Below the pieces are notes generated by a model, which was not told the origin of the DNA, ran no database searches, and saw only the letters and a list, made by a program, of their open reading frames with translations. Shown here in pieces: positions 22,141 to 31,388 of a stretch of DNA of 32,620 nucleotides; position 1 is the first letter of the stretch, and every line of letters starts with the position of its first letter. The stretch lies in NCBI GenBank assembly GCA_947588755.1, contig CANPZB010000018.1:1-32620 (forward strand). Reading direction: 5' to 3'. The stretch comes from Candidatus Gastranaerophilales bacterium (lineage in GTDB: Bacteria > Cyanobacteriota > Vampirovibrionia > Gastranaerophilales > Gastranaerophilaceae). The translations under genes and the position numbers were made by a program.

Positions 22141-23352
22141 CTACAAACTTTTAATCCATTTTGCAATACGTTCACAATTTTTCCCGTCTTGATAAGTAAA
22201 AGTCATATCTCTTAATATTTTTCTTTGTTCTTTAAAGTTATCAATTCCGTTTATTGTTTTTGTCATCGCATTGATAAGTTCATCTTCGTTTTTAGCTGTT
22301 TCGCCCGCAGCATATTCTTTAAAAGGCATATAAAAAGTATGACATTTTTCCTGATATTTCTCTAAATCAGGCACATAATATATAATGGGTCTATCTAATA
22401 ATAAATAATCAAAAGAAGCTGATGAGTAGTCTGTTATAAGTATATCAGCGTATTTTAAAACCGTATTGATATCTGTATTTGCTTCTAATTTGTGAATAAA
22501 TTCATTGTTTAAATTAAAATTGTTCACATCAACAGGGTGCAATTTTATTATTAGAACAGCATTATTTTCGTTTAGTACATCTTTTAATTTTTCTGAATTT
22601 ATATAATTCATAACATTTTCTTTAGTATCTCTGTATGTTGGGATATATAATAATATTTTTTTGCCGGATTTTTTTATTTCTGAAATTTTATGAATTTCAT
22701 CTTCTATAAATATATCTATATCTTTGATATCGTCATTAAACAGAATATCGGTTCTTGGAGCTCCGAGTTTTACAACTTTTTCGTCGGACAGCCAGAAGGC
22801 ATGTTTTAAAATATTTGTATCGTATTTGCCGTTAGATATCATATAATCACTATTGATGAATAAATTTTTATATATTTTCTTTTTTGTTTCCGATAATTCG
22901 GAATAGTTTCTGTTGGCTAAGTCAAACCCTATTGTCTTTAAAGGAATTCCATGCCAGCAATTTATTAATATAGCACCATAAGACAAAAATCTTGAAATCT
23001 CGGTTTTAAATGTGTCTACGTTTAATATATAGTATTTTGCTTTTAAACAATAATATAGCCCTTTAAGAGAATATTTATAAAATGCGATATAACCTTTATC
23101 GTTTAAAGTTTTTACAATTTTTTTATCTGTGCTAATCCACACAGGCTTAATATTATATTCAGGATGCTGGCTCAGATATAAATATAAAAATTTAGTATTA
23201 TGAGTAAAAGAGTTTTTATTTTTAATTGTTACCACACAATTTAAAGCAGCAATTTGTTTATCTCTCGGAAATATTAACAGTAAAATTTTACCTATAATAA
23301 TTCTGAGAGAATAATATAAAAAAAATCTTGTTTGTTTAAAGCATTCTATCAT
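22141..23352 (-). CDS. CDP-glycerol glycerophosphotransferase (TagB/TagF-like) 2, stable
   Basis: 403 residues, intact, without a tract. Shares with the neighbour AKYYILNVDTF, NCWHGIPLKTIGFDL (acceptor-side His region), LGAPRTDILFND, KKILLYIPTYRDTK, ADILITDYSSASFDYLLLDR and the end YQDGKNCERIAKWIKSL. The family is monofunctional TagB/TagF-type; it uses CDP-glycerol from TagD. An N-terminal hydrophobic stretch suggests membrane association. Because this copy is constant while copy 1 is switchable, the two may add the first and further glycerol phosphates, or work on different sugars; this is inference. Confidence 0.88.
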   Translation of the reverse strand: MIECFKQTRFFLYYSLRIIIGKILLLIFPRDKQIAALNCVVTIKNKNSFTHNTKFLYLYLSQHPEYNIKPVWISTDKKIVKTLNDKGYIAFYKYSLKGLYYCLKAKYYILNVDTFKTEISRFLSYGAILINCWHGIPLKTIGFDLANRNYSELSETKKKIYKNLFINSDYMISNGKYDTNILKHAFWLSDEKVVKLGAPRTDILFNDDIKDIDIFIEDEIHKISEIKKSGKKILLYIPTYRDTKENVMNYINSEKLKDVLNENNAVLIIKLHPVDVNNFNLNNEFIHKLEANTDINTVLKYADILITDYSSASFDYLLLDRPIIYYVPDLEKYQEKCHTFYMPFKEYAAGETAKNEDELINAMTKTINGIDNFKEQRKILRDMTFTYQDGKNCERIAKWIKSL

Positions 23353-23379
23353 TTTATTTCCTCTTTTAATTTAGTATTA

Positions 23380-24432
23380 CTAATCACCAATAATTTTATA
23401 CAATTGAGATTTGATAATTTCTATATCAAATCTTTTAATGTTTTCTTTACCCAGTTTTTTTAATTCAGACAATCTGTCAGGATTTTCTATTAAATAATCT
23501 ATTTTTTCTGCAATTGAATTTGAATCAGTTTGGCAAAATTCAGCACTATTTCCTGCAATTTCTTTAAATATGGGGATATCGGAGCATAAAACAGGGCTAT
23601 TAAAATACTGTGCTTCTATGATTGGAAGCCCAAAACCTTCTTCTAGAGAAGGCATAACAAAAAATTTTGCATTTTTATATAGGGCTACAACTTCTTCTGT
23701 TGTTAAATAGCCTGTGTATATTGTATTTTCATTGTTAAATCCACTATATCTAAGATTGCCTTTATAACCGGCAACAACAAGCTTAGTGCCACTTCCCTTT
23801 AACTTGTTCATTGCTTCAAATAATGATTTAGTATTTTTATGCATCCAGGAGCCGGCAAGTGAGAATATATAGCTGTTGGGTTTTAAGTTTAGTTTATTTA
23901 AAATATTTAAATCTTCTTTTGCGTTTTTAATAAGTTCATTTACACAAATATAAGTAACTGCCAGTTTTTCTTCTTTTATACCTAATTCTTCTATAAATTG
24001 GTTTTTAACGGTATTTGAAATAGTTATAATTTTTTTTGCATTTTTATTTGCTATTTTTAGTTGTCTTAAAAATGATTTTTGAGCACCCGGAAAAAATTTC
24101 GGTCTATATGGCATTAAATCAAGAAATACCGTGTAATAAGAAGTTTTTTTTCTTACAAGTGTGGGCATAAAATACGCAGGGAATATTATTATTTCAGGTT
24201 TCAAAATCACGGTTTTTATAAAAAAGTATGTATTAAGATATAGCCAGTAAAATTTATTCTGATGAGGAAAATTCATAAATGGATTGTGGAAACATCTTAA
24301 ATTGTATTTATCTTTTAATATATCAAGATACATTTTGGCAAATATTCCCATACCACACATCTGGCTTCTTTTTAACATCGTTATATCAAGCCAGACGGTA
24401 GTTTTTTTATTTTTTTTAAATAAATTCATCAA
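23380..24432 (-). CDS. GT4-family glycosyltransferase
   Basis: 350 residues with the GT-B C-terminal pattern of GT4: SYIFSLAGSWMHKNTKSLFE, GYLTTEEVVALYKNAKFFVM, PSLEEGFGLPIIEAQYFNSP (the E-x7-E retaining motif), and VLCSDIPIFKEIAGNSAEF. The N-terminal VWLDITMLKRSQMCGMGIFAK fits the acceptor domain. Probably adds one sugar of the repeat unit, possibly mannose, but the donor cannot be read from sequence. Lies between the acyltransferase and the glycerophosphotransferases. No tract. Confidence 0.85.
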   Translation of the reverse strand: MMNLFKKNKKTTVWLDITMLKRSQMCGMGIFAKMYLDILKDKYNLRCFHNPFMNFPHQNKFYWLYLNTYFFIKTVILKPEIIIFPAYFMPTLVRKKTSYYTVFLDLMPYRPKFFPGAQKSFLRQLKIANKNAKKIITISNTVKNQFIEELGIKEEKLAVTYICVNELIKNAKEDLNILNKLNLKPNSYIFSLAGSWMHKNTKSLFEAMNKLKGSGTKLVVAGYKGNLRYSGFNNENTIYTGYLTTEEVVALYKNAKFFVMPSLEEGFGLPIIEAQYFNSPVLCSDIPIFKEIAGNSAEFCQTDSNSIAEKIDYLIENPDRLSELKKLGKENIKRFDIEIIKSQLYKIIGD

Positions 24433-24483
24433 ATAAATTATCCGTTTTTAAATAATATTATTAAAATAACATAAAGTTTTTTA

Positions 24484-25594
24484 TTAACAAAATTTATTTT
24501 TAATAAATTTTTTATAAAACATGTTAGCAAGCAATGGTCCTAATATTCCAATTATAAAGTACCCCCCCCCCCCATAACTGCTTTTTATAAAGATATGGAA
24601 AGGCTGCCAACATATAATTAGGCAGATTGTATACATGGACTTGAATTAACGTAATAAATTTAAAAAATATAAAATGCAGACACATTATTGATAAGGTATT
24701 TTGTCCTATGTAAGAAAATAATTGAGATAATCTGTTTTGTTTATTTATAATATAAGAGATGTAATATATCATAGTAGTCCCGCTCACGGCACATAATACA
24801 AACCAAACAGGATTTAAATATGTATTTGCCGAAACATTTACTTTAGCTCCTATTTTTAAAATATAGAAAACTATACATAAAGTTGAAATGATAAAGAAAG
24901 AAAGATTTATGTTGATTTTACTTTTAAATTTAGTAAATAATATACCAATTTCAAAAAATATAGCACAGGAAAACATTGTTCCTAAAAAATAAAAATTAAA
25001 ATCTGCTTTATGAAATATAAAACCAACTATAAGGCATAAAATACATATTAAAATTCTGAATGTTTCAAAATATCTTTGAAGATTGAATTTATGCAAAATT
25101 TTATTTAAAATCCAACTTACTATAGCAAATGATATACTGATAAAAAATAAAGCCTTTAAAAACCAGCAGGCTCCGAATAATTGCTCTCCTCTAAAAAGTA
25201 TTAAAGTTAATATCGTTTTGAAAAATATTTGTTTGGAGTCAAAATATTGGAAAATTTCGTTGTGCCCGCCCAAAATATTCATAATATCAGGATTGCTCGT
25301 TAAAATATTTATATCCATAAGGAAATTATGAAGGTACAGCAAAATCAAATTTAATATGATATATGGTAGTAAAAGAGCTTTGGATTTTCTTATTATATAA
25401 TCTTTTATTTTTGAAATGTTTTCATAAGAACTTTCTTTAAAAAATACCCCCGCAGCTATAAAAAATAAAGGCATGTGAAATAATGATATAAATTTGACTC
25501 CGTAACTAATATGACCGAGAACCATTAACATAATACCAATAGCTTTTACTATATCAATGATTCTGTCTCTTTGTTTTACATCGTTTTTATTCAT
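24484..25594 (-). CDS. Acyltransferase-3 family membrane O-acyltransferase, phase-variable, OFF
   Basis: Integral membrane protein of about 370 residues in its intact form. RDRIIDIVKAIGIMLMVLGH is the family opening with the catalytic-type His, FHMPLFFIAAGVFF the next signature (HMPLFFFxSG), followed by about nine more helices. At G12 in the gene (24562-24573) the frame goes to LWGGGVLYNWNIRTIAC and stops at 24524. In the next frame the natural last helix, YFIIGILGPLLANMFYKK, continues to a stop at 24484; G11 restores it. Such enzymes O-acetylate or acylate surface sugars (OatA/Oac-like). The truncated form loses the final helix, so it is probably inactive. Confidence 0.85.
24562..24573. repeat. 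Phase-variation tract 10, C12 on + strand (G12 in gene)
   Basis: Twelve bases near the 3' end of the acyltransferase gene; coding-strand flanks CAGTTAT-G12-TACTT. Out of frame as sequenced; G11 is in frame. Confidence 0.95.
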
Positions 25595-25602
25595 AAAAAC
25601 AG

Positions 25603-25611
25603 ATTATCATA
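25603..25611 (-). promoter_or_regulatory. Possible -10 element before the acyltransferase gene
   Basis: TATGATAAT on the - strand, 9 bases upstream of the ATG at 25594, with no ribosome site between. The 59-bp gap to the divergent GT2 gene must hold both promoters; TATGAT also occurs on the + strand at 25636-25641. Confidence 0.3.
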
Positions 25612-25653
25612 AAAAAATATGCCTGTAGAGGTTTTTATGATAGTATTAAAAAT

Positions 25654-26502
25654 ATGGATGTATCAATAATATTAGTGAGTTATAATACCAAAGATTTAAC
25701 AAGAAACTGTCTTAACTCTATCTTGGAAAAAACTCAGGAAGTCGACTTTGAGATATTTGTTGTTGATAATAATTCACAAGACGGTTCACCCGAAATGATT
25801 GAACAGGAATTTCCCGATGTTCATTTAATTAAGAATTCGGAAAATAAAGGATTTGGGGCAGCAAATAATATTGCCGTTAAGCAAAGCAAGGCAAAATACG
25901 TATATTTGTTGAATACGGATACAATACTTATCAACAACAGCGTTAAGGCATTTTTTGATTATATGGAAAAACCGGAAAATCAAATGGTTGGTGCGTGCGG
26001 GGGAATTATGTATGATAAAAATGGTAATAAAACATATATTGAGTTTAAATTCCCGCATATTTTTGATTCTTTGTTTGCAAATATGAAAAAAACGGAACAG
26101 GACTTATCAAAAGAAAAAGAAGTTGATTGGATGGGAGGTTCAAACCTTTTTTTAAGAAAAAGCTGTTTAGATAAAGTTGGACTCTTTGATGAAAAATTTT
26201 TTATGTATTTTGAAGAAACCGATTTATGTAAAAGAATTAAAGAAAACGGATTTAAAGTATTTTTTATACCTTATTCTTCCATAATTCATTTTGAAGGGTC
26301 ATCTTTTGAAGCAAATAATACAATTAATTTCTCCAAAGCAAGAATATTTGCTCAAAGCAAGTGTTACTATTTCAAAAAACACCATGGACTTTTAAGCGTT
26401 TTTATAATAAAGTTTATAAATATAGTCATCCAATTATATAAATTTATAAAAAATAAAAATAGTGATGAACTAAAAGTATTAAAAATAAAATTAGAGGCTT
26501 AA
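25654..26502 (+). CDS. GT2-family glycosyltransferase (rhamnosyltransferase-like)
   Basis: 282 residues. SIILVSYNTKDLTRNCLNSI, FVVDNNSQDGSPEMI and NKGFGAANNIAVKQSKAKYV are the usual WbbL-type opening; LLNTDTI gives the DxD-like site. WMGGSNLFLRKSCLDKVGLF and DEKFFMYFEETDLCKRIKEN (ED-x-D-L) are the catalytic-base region. Related enzymes transfer dTDP-L-rhamnose, which would suit the dTDP-sugar chemistry here, but the donor is not proven. A short A-rich leader without a ribosome site precedes it. First gene of a two-gene + strand island (stop followed almost at once by the GT4 start). Confidence 0.85.
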   Translation: MDVSIILVSYNTKDLTRNCLNSILEKTQEVDFEIFVVDNNSQDGSPEMIEQEFPDVHLIKNSENKGFGAANNIAVKQSKAKYVYLLNTDTILINNSVKAFFDYMEKPENQMVGACGGIMYDKNGNKTYIEFKFPHIFDSLFANMKKTEQDLSKEKEVDWMGGSNLFLRKSCLDKVGLFDEKFFMYFEETDLCKRIKENGFKVFFIPYSSIIHFEGSSFEANNTINFSKARIFAQSKCYYFKKHHGLLSVFIIKFINIVIQLYKFIKNKNSDELKVLKIKLEA

Positions 26503-26503
26503 A

Positions 26504-27577
26504 ATGAAATTAGGGGTTGATATAACATGTTTTAAAGGTACAGGCGGCGGCATAATAAAAGGTATTCAGTATTTAATAAATGCTTGCAAAAAATATTACC
26601 CTGATTTAGAAGTCGTTTCTTTTTCCGGTCGCTTTGATTTAAGAAATGATTTTAATTTTTATAATAAAAAATATTTTTACATACCTATGCCGTTTAAATT
26701 GCATGAAAAATATTTAAAATCAAAATTGGCAGATTGTGATTTCTTACTATTCGGAAATAATGGTGAGCATGCAACAATGTTTTCTGAATTTTCAGAAAAA
26801 AATGTCTCAATTATCCATGATGTGCTTCCGCTTGAAATTCCTAATTATTTTAAGTCGGAAAATTTAAGACAGGCATATATAACCAAAATGCAGTCAATTA
26901 TTGATATATCTAAAATAATCTATACGACATCGGAATATTCAAAGAAACAAATACTTGCAAATTTTGATTGTAAATCCCCGATTTATATTATTCCATGGGG
27001 AATTACCATTCCTGAAATTGACGGGAGTGAAAATGACTCCTCTATAAAAGAACCATATTTTATTTTTAATGGAGGTTATGACCGCAGAAAAGGGATGATT
27101 TCTCTATTAAAAGCCTTTTTATTAGCCCACAAAAAAGGAAATTTTAAATCAAAACTATTATTTACGGGCAGACCAAAATATTTTTCGGAAGAATTTGTCC
27201 AATTAGTTAAAGAAGCAAAAAAACAAAAGATTTTAATAGAATTGGGCTTTGTTGAAAACGTTAAACTTGCAAAATTGATTAAAAATGCAAGAGCACTTGT
27301 TTATCCGTCTAAGTATGAGGGATTTGGGCTTCCGCTTTTGGAAGGGATGATGCTTGATTGTCCCGTCATAGCAGCCCATGGTACATGTATTGATGAAATT
27401 ACACAAGATGCTTGTCTTTACGCGGATTTAGATGATATATCTTCTTTTGCGGATATGCTTATTGATATGGAAAAAAATGAAACGCTTAGGAATGAGCTTG
27501 TAAAAAAAGGCAGAATAATTGTAAAAAAATACTCCTGGGAAAAAGCAAGCAATATTTTTATTGAAAATCTAAGATAA
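26504..27577 (+). CDS. GT4-family glycosyltransferase
   Basis: 357 residues, starting 2 bases after the preceding stop codon region, so the two form an operon. KLGVDITCFKGTGGGIIKGI is the N-terminal acceptor domain; FIFNGGYDRRKGMISLLKAF, LLFTGRPKYFSEEF, NVKLAKLIKNARALVYPSKY and EGFGLPLLEGMMLDCPVIAA are the GT-B nucleotide-binding domain with the E-x7-E motif. Its 3' end overlaps that of the convergent membrane protein at 27569 by 9 bases. No tract. Donor sugar unknown. Confidence 0.85.
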   Translation: MKLGVDITCFKGTGGGIIKGIQYLINACKKYYPDLEVVSFSGRFDLRNDFNFYNKKYFYIPMPFKLHEKYLKSKLADCDFLLFGNNGEHATMFSEFSEKNVSIIHDVLPLEIPNYFKSENLRQAYITKMQSIIDISKIIYTTSEYSKKQILANFDCKSPIYIIPWGITIPEIDGSENDSSIKEPYFIFNGGYDRRKGMISLLKAFLLAHKKGNFKSKLLFTGRPKYFSEEFVQLVKEAKKQKILIELGFVENVKLAKLIKNARALVYPSKYEGFGLPLLEGMMLDCPVIAAHGTCIDEITQDACLYADLDDISSFADMLIDMEKNETLRNELVKKGRIIVKKYSWEKASNIFIENLR

Positions 27578-28975
27578 TTTATTTTTGTTGTTTATCGGAT
27601 AAAAAATAAGTCCCATCCCAAAGAAAAACCATATAAATAAGGTAAGATAATTTATATCATAAATAGATATAAATATATATGCCAAAGTCCCTTTTGATAT
27701 ACCGTCTAAAAATAAATAATAAATTCCCGTATAATAAAGTTTTAATTTTTTTTCCCATAAATAGTTTTTAATTAAAAAGTAATAAAATAAAACGAAACCT
27801 ATAATGCCTGTATCTGAGAGTATATCAAAAAATAAAGAACCGTTTAATCCCATTTTTGACTCGCGTAAAATAAGAATATTGTTTAAGCGGCTATGAAATT
27901 CATAAGTTAATGGCATTGGATGATTTAATATTTGAGTTAACGTATAATATTTTGCATTGCCGAGTCCTACCCCTAAAATGCAATTGGCAAGAAAAACTTT
28001 GAAGGTATAATAATATGATAAAACTCTTGTTGCTAAGGACGGCTCTGCAAAAATAAATATTTCAAAATTTTTAAAAGTCTGTAATGCTACATATATTCGG
28101 TTTAAGTAGGTATCTGAGGTATTTATTTTAGATAAAAATAACATAATACAAGCACAAATCAATACAAAGGCAATGCTAAATTTAATGAAGTGCTTAATAA
28201 TAAAAGCAATAATATTCTTTGCAAAATAAATTCCTGTAAGTAATAAACAAAATACCAGCCAAATAGGGCTTTTTGTTAATATTAAACAAACCCAAAATAA
28301 AGGAATAGCCAGTATTTTTGTTAGTTTATTTAAGTATTTATTATCAAAAATTTTATATTTTGACAAACAGCAGTTATATACTATAGGCAGATTTAAAAAT
28401 ATGAATGCACCAAAGTATCCCGGTTCTTCATAAAGACCTGATAATCGGGTTGCAGATAGTTCGTGGTCAATGCTTACTAAAAATCTTATATTAGTTAAAA
28501 TCTTTAAAATAGAGTTTATGACATTTATATTTAAATTAACGGAGATATATTGTATTAATCCCGCAAAGCATGAAATTAAATATACACAAAACATAAATTT
28601 GATAAAAAGTTTTTTTGAAAGATATTTGGGAAAAATTATTGACGGTAAAAAATAAGAAAAAATAAAAGTTAATAATAAAAGGGTAATCATATAATATAAG
28701 TAATTTGAAAAGTTATATTTATTTAAAATTACAAGCAAAAATCCATCCGCCAAAAGCCATAAAATAAAATACCAAAAATATTTGGCAGGAGTTTTCTTTA
28801 TTAATAAATTTATTCTCTTAAATAAATAATTCCTTTTAAAAATAAGCAATAACAAATAAAAGCCTATTGCACATATATAATATAAAAGAACAGGTCTATA
28901 TAATGGTATTGCACATGCAGGCAATAACAGCAAAAATATTATAGGAATTAATATTAAATATTTTATTTTAATCAT
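27569..28975 (-). CDS. O-antigen polymerase/ligase-type membrane protein (Wzy/WaaL-like)
   Basis: 468 residues with about a dozen hydrophobic helices and a large loop in the C-terminal half. EFHSRLNNILILRESKMG followed by FFDILSDTGIIGFVLFYYFL is the HNxxL...xxxGIIG signature of the O-antigen ligase/polymerase (Wzy_C) family. LYEEPGYFGAFIFLNLP and ILGVGLGNAKYY fit the other conserved blocks. It would either polymerise the undecaprenyl-linked unit (Wzy) or attach the polymer (WaaL); with Wzx and Wzz in the same locus Wzy is favoured. Overlaps the GT4 upstream of it by 8 bases. No tract. Confidence 0.8.
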   Translation of the reverse strand: MIKIKYLILIPIIFLLLLPACAIPLYRPVLLYYICAIGFYLLLLIFKRNYLFKRINLLIKKTPAKYFWYFILWLLADGFLLVILNKYNFSNYLYYMITLLLLTFIFSYFLPSIIFPKYLSKKLFIKFMFCVYLISCFAGLIQYISVNLNINVINSILKILTNIRFLVSIDHELSATRLSGLYEEPGYFGAFIFLNLPIVYNCCLSKYKIFDNKYLNKLTKILAIPLFWVCLILTKSPIWLVFCLLLTGIYFAKNIIAFIIKHFIKFSIAFVLICACIMLFLSKINTSDTYLNRIYVALQTFKNFEIFIFAEPSLATRVLSYYYTFKVFLANCILGVGLGNAKYYTLTQILNHPMPLTYEFHSRLNNILILRESKMGLNGSLFFDILSDTGIIGFVLFYYFLIKNYLWEKKLKLYYTGIYYLFLDGISKGTLAYIFISIYDINYLTLFIWFFFGMGLIFYPINNKNKLS

Positions 28976-30167
28976 TTTTTGATTCTATTATATCAACAAA
29001 TACCTTTTCCAGCATATTTGTATTTTCTATCCAAGAAAAATTGTTAATACAAAATTGTCTTGATATCGAAGAATATTTATCTCTCAATTCTTTATTTTCT
29101 AAAATAGAACAGACTTTGTCAGCGAAATCTTTACTATTATTTTCAATTAATAAAATATTTTTATCAAAAGTAATTCCTTCTGCACCAGAAGTTGTTGTGA
29201 CGGTGGGAATGCTCATTGCCATTGTTTCAAGAATTTTGTTTTGTAAACCGCAGGCTATTCTCATTGGAGCAACAGCAATAGCTGCTGTTTTGGCATATTC
29301 TCTAACATCATCGACTTTGCCGGTTAAAGTAACGGATGAATCATTTGAAACCAAATCAACCAATTCTTTTTTAGGATATGCCCCTATAACTTTAAAAGTA
29401 GCGGAAGGAATTCTTTTCTTTATTAGCGGATAGATTGAATTTATGAAATATTTTACCGCATCATGGTTTCCGTCTGCTGACATCGTTCCTATGTAGATTA
29501 TTTCATTGGGATTATATTCTTTAGTATCATTTTTAAAGTAATCGGTGTCCACTCCGTTAGGAATAACTATTGTTTTATCTTTGTTTGTTTCATCGGTAAC
29601 AAAATTTCTATCTACATCAGATATATAGATGCATTTATCAAACATGTTTATGCAGTCTTTTTCTAAATTAAGCATAAAATCACGCTCTAATTTTATGAAA
29701 AATTTCTTTAATATATTTTTTTCTTGTTTTAACTGCCTGTCATATACAAGATATGCACAATCGCATAAATCAATTACAACATTTTGATTTTTATATTTTT
29801 TAAGATATGGAACCATCTTATAAAAATGAGAGTACAAAATATCATAATTTTGGGATTTCAATTCTTTTGCGATAGCCCTTTTCATTTTTAAAGTGTTTGA
29901 AAATTCCATTTTAAAGGGCTGTTTTGTAAAAAATGATTTTAATGTTCTTAGGTATCCGGCTGTTCTGTGGAGTTTTACGGTTATTATTTTATTATAATAT
30001 TCGTTTTCAGGTTCTACTTTTTCAAGTTCTTTATCATCTTCATAAAAAGAAATCAGTGTAATATAGTGTCCTTTTTCTTTTAATATTTTCAAAAAAGGAT
30101 AGAGCCTTCTTGTTAAGCCAGAATCTTCAGTTGTTAAAAGTTTTTTTGTTAATGCCAATATTTTCAT
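28968..30167 (-). CDS. GT4-family glycosyltransferase
   Basis: About 399 residues from MKILALTKKLLTTEDSGLTR; this ATG (30167) has GAAAGGT upstream, better than the TTG six codons before. N-terminal domain as in GT4: LYPFLKILKEKGHYITLISF, YDILYSHFYKMVPYL. C-terminal domain: DKTIVIPNGVDTDYF, EIIYIGTMSADGNHDAVKYF, VAPMRIACGLQNKILETMAMSI and TSGAEGITF, close to WcaI/Stp1-like sugar transferases. Followed by the Wzy-like gene with an 8-base overlap. No tract. Acceptor unknown. Confidence 0.85.
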   Translation of the reverse strand: MKILALTKKLLTTEDSGLTRRLYPFLKILKEKGHYITLISFYEDDKELEKVEPENEYYNKIITVKLHRTAGYLRTLKSFFTKQPFKMEFSNTLKMKRAIAKELKSQNYDILYSHFYKMVPYLKKYKNQNVVIDLCDCAYLVYDRQLKQEKNILKKFFIKLERDFMLNLEKDCINMFDKCIYISDVDRNFVTDETNKDKTIVIPNGVDTDYFKNDTKEYNPNEIIYIGTMSADGNHDAVKYFINSIYPLIKKRIPSATFKVIGAYPKKELVDLVSNDSSVTLTGKVDDVREYAKTAAIAVAPMRIACGLQNKILETMAMSIPTVTTTSGAEGITFDKNILLIENNSKDFADKVCSILENKELRDKYSSISRQFCINNFSWIENTNMLEKVFVDIIESKND

Positions 30168-30192
30168 TATATTTTGACCTTTCAAATTACTT

Positions 30193-31251
30193 TCAGATAT
30201 TTAAAATATTCTTAAACTGAAATTTTATTTCATCCATAGCAAATCTGACAGAATTTTTTGACCCTTCCTCTATTAATTGCATTCTCAGGTTGGGGTTTTC
30301 TATTAAATCTTTAAGTCCTTTTGAAAAACATTCGGTGGTTAAGTCACATAATAGTGCACTATCTTGTGCTACTTCTCTGAATATCGGAATGTCGGAACAA
30401 ATTACGGGAACTCCGAGCATTTGGGCATCAATTATTGGGATGCCAAACCCCTCATAAATTGACGGGAATGCAAATGCTAAAGCATTTTTGTATAATACGG
30501 CTAATTCTTCATCAGAAATATAGCCCGTAAAAAATATGTTATTATTTCGCCTATTTTCGTACTGTTTTAAATTATTATTATGATTTCCCACAAGGACAAG
30601 TTTGATATCAGGGTAATCACTGCTTATGTCATTAAACGTATTAATAAGAAAATCTATATTTTTATTTTTATTCATAGAGGAAACAGATATAAAGTATAAT
30701 TTTTTACAATCTGATAAATTAAATTTTTTAAGTATTTCGTCTTCGTTTATATTCTTGGGAGTTTTTAAGCTAAAAGTATTGTAAACAACCTTAATTCTAT
30801 CTTCTTTTAGATTATAAATTTCTAAAATTTCTTGTTTTACAGTTTCCGCATTTGTTAAAATAATATCGCATCTAGAGGTTATTAAAATATTTAAAAGTAA
30901 ATTATTTATTTTCCCGGAGGAAGTTATTGCAGTCGGATATTTTTTAAATAATACATCATGAATAATTCCGACTTGTTTTATCTTTTTTAATTTAATAAGT
31001 GGTGGAAACGAAGTATATATTACAACAGTGTCTTTTTTTTGAAATAATAATTTAAAAAAGAAACAAGTATTAAGCCAAATTAAAAATATAACCCTTTTTA
31101 AAACTGCATTTTTGATTTTGCCAATAAAATCGTTTGAAATAATTTTATATTCATAACCCGAATTTTCTATTAGATTATTTAGCATTGCGGTATGTTTGCC
31201 AACCCCTGTTTTTATTTGTTTTGTGATAGTTTCTTCAAGTATTATTCTCAT
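30193..31251 (-). CDS. GT4-family glycosyltransferase
   Basis: 352 residues. VGKHTAMLNNLIENSGYEYK begins the acceptor domain; LYFISVSSMNKNKNIDFLIN, IKLVLVGNHNNNLKQYE, GYISDEELAVLYKNALAFAF, PSIYEGFGIPIIDAQMLGVP (E-x7-E motif) and VICSDIPIFREVAQDSALL form the donor domain. It is clearly related to the enzyme at 23380 (SDIPIF(K/R)E, EGFG(L/I)PII(E/D)AQ), so the two may be duplicates. AAGG lies upstream of the start. No tract. Confidence 0.85.
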   Translation of the reverse strand: MRIILEETITKQIKTGVGKHTAMLNNLIENSGYEYKIISNDFIGKIKNAVLKRVIFLIWLNTCFFFKLLFQKKDTVVIYTSFPPLIKLKKIKQVGIIHDVLFKKYPTAITSSGKINNLLLNILITSRCDIILTNAETVKQEILEIYNLKEDRIKVVYNTFSLKTPKNINEDEILKKFNLSDCKKLYFISVSSMNKNKNIDFLINTFNDISSDYPDIKLVLVGNHNNNLKQYENRRNNNIFFTGYISDEELAVLYKNALAFAFPSIYEGFGIPIIDAQMLGVPVICSDIPIFREVAQDSALLCDLTTECFSKGLKDLIENPNLRMQLIEEGSKNSVRFAMDEIKFQFKNILNI

Positions 31252-31388
31252 AATAAATAATCAGTCCTTGTTTTTAATATTTATAAAATGCCTTAATCCC
31301 TTGCTTTTATCCAAATTTAACACGAAATACAATATTATTCAATAAATAATAACTGATGGGTAAATTTTATTTCTAAGGGAAAAAATTT

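Noticed and set aside
2502-24573. Frame breaks treated as sequencing errors or true pseudogenes
   Set aside because: Each break is exactly at a long G/C run and the downstream frame is undamaged; random decay or errors would not be confined to tracts. Some length error at the runs remains possible.
31252-31388. Promoter TTGAAT-N17-TAAATT for the GT4 at 31251
   Set aside because: The -10 matches only 4 of 6 consensus positions and AT-rich DNA yields such hits by chance.
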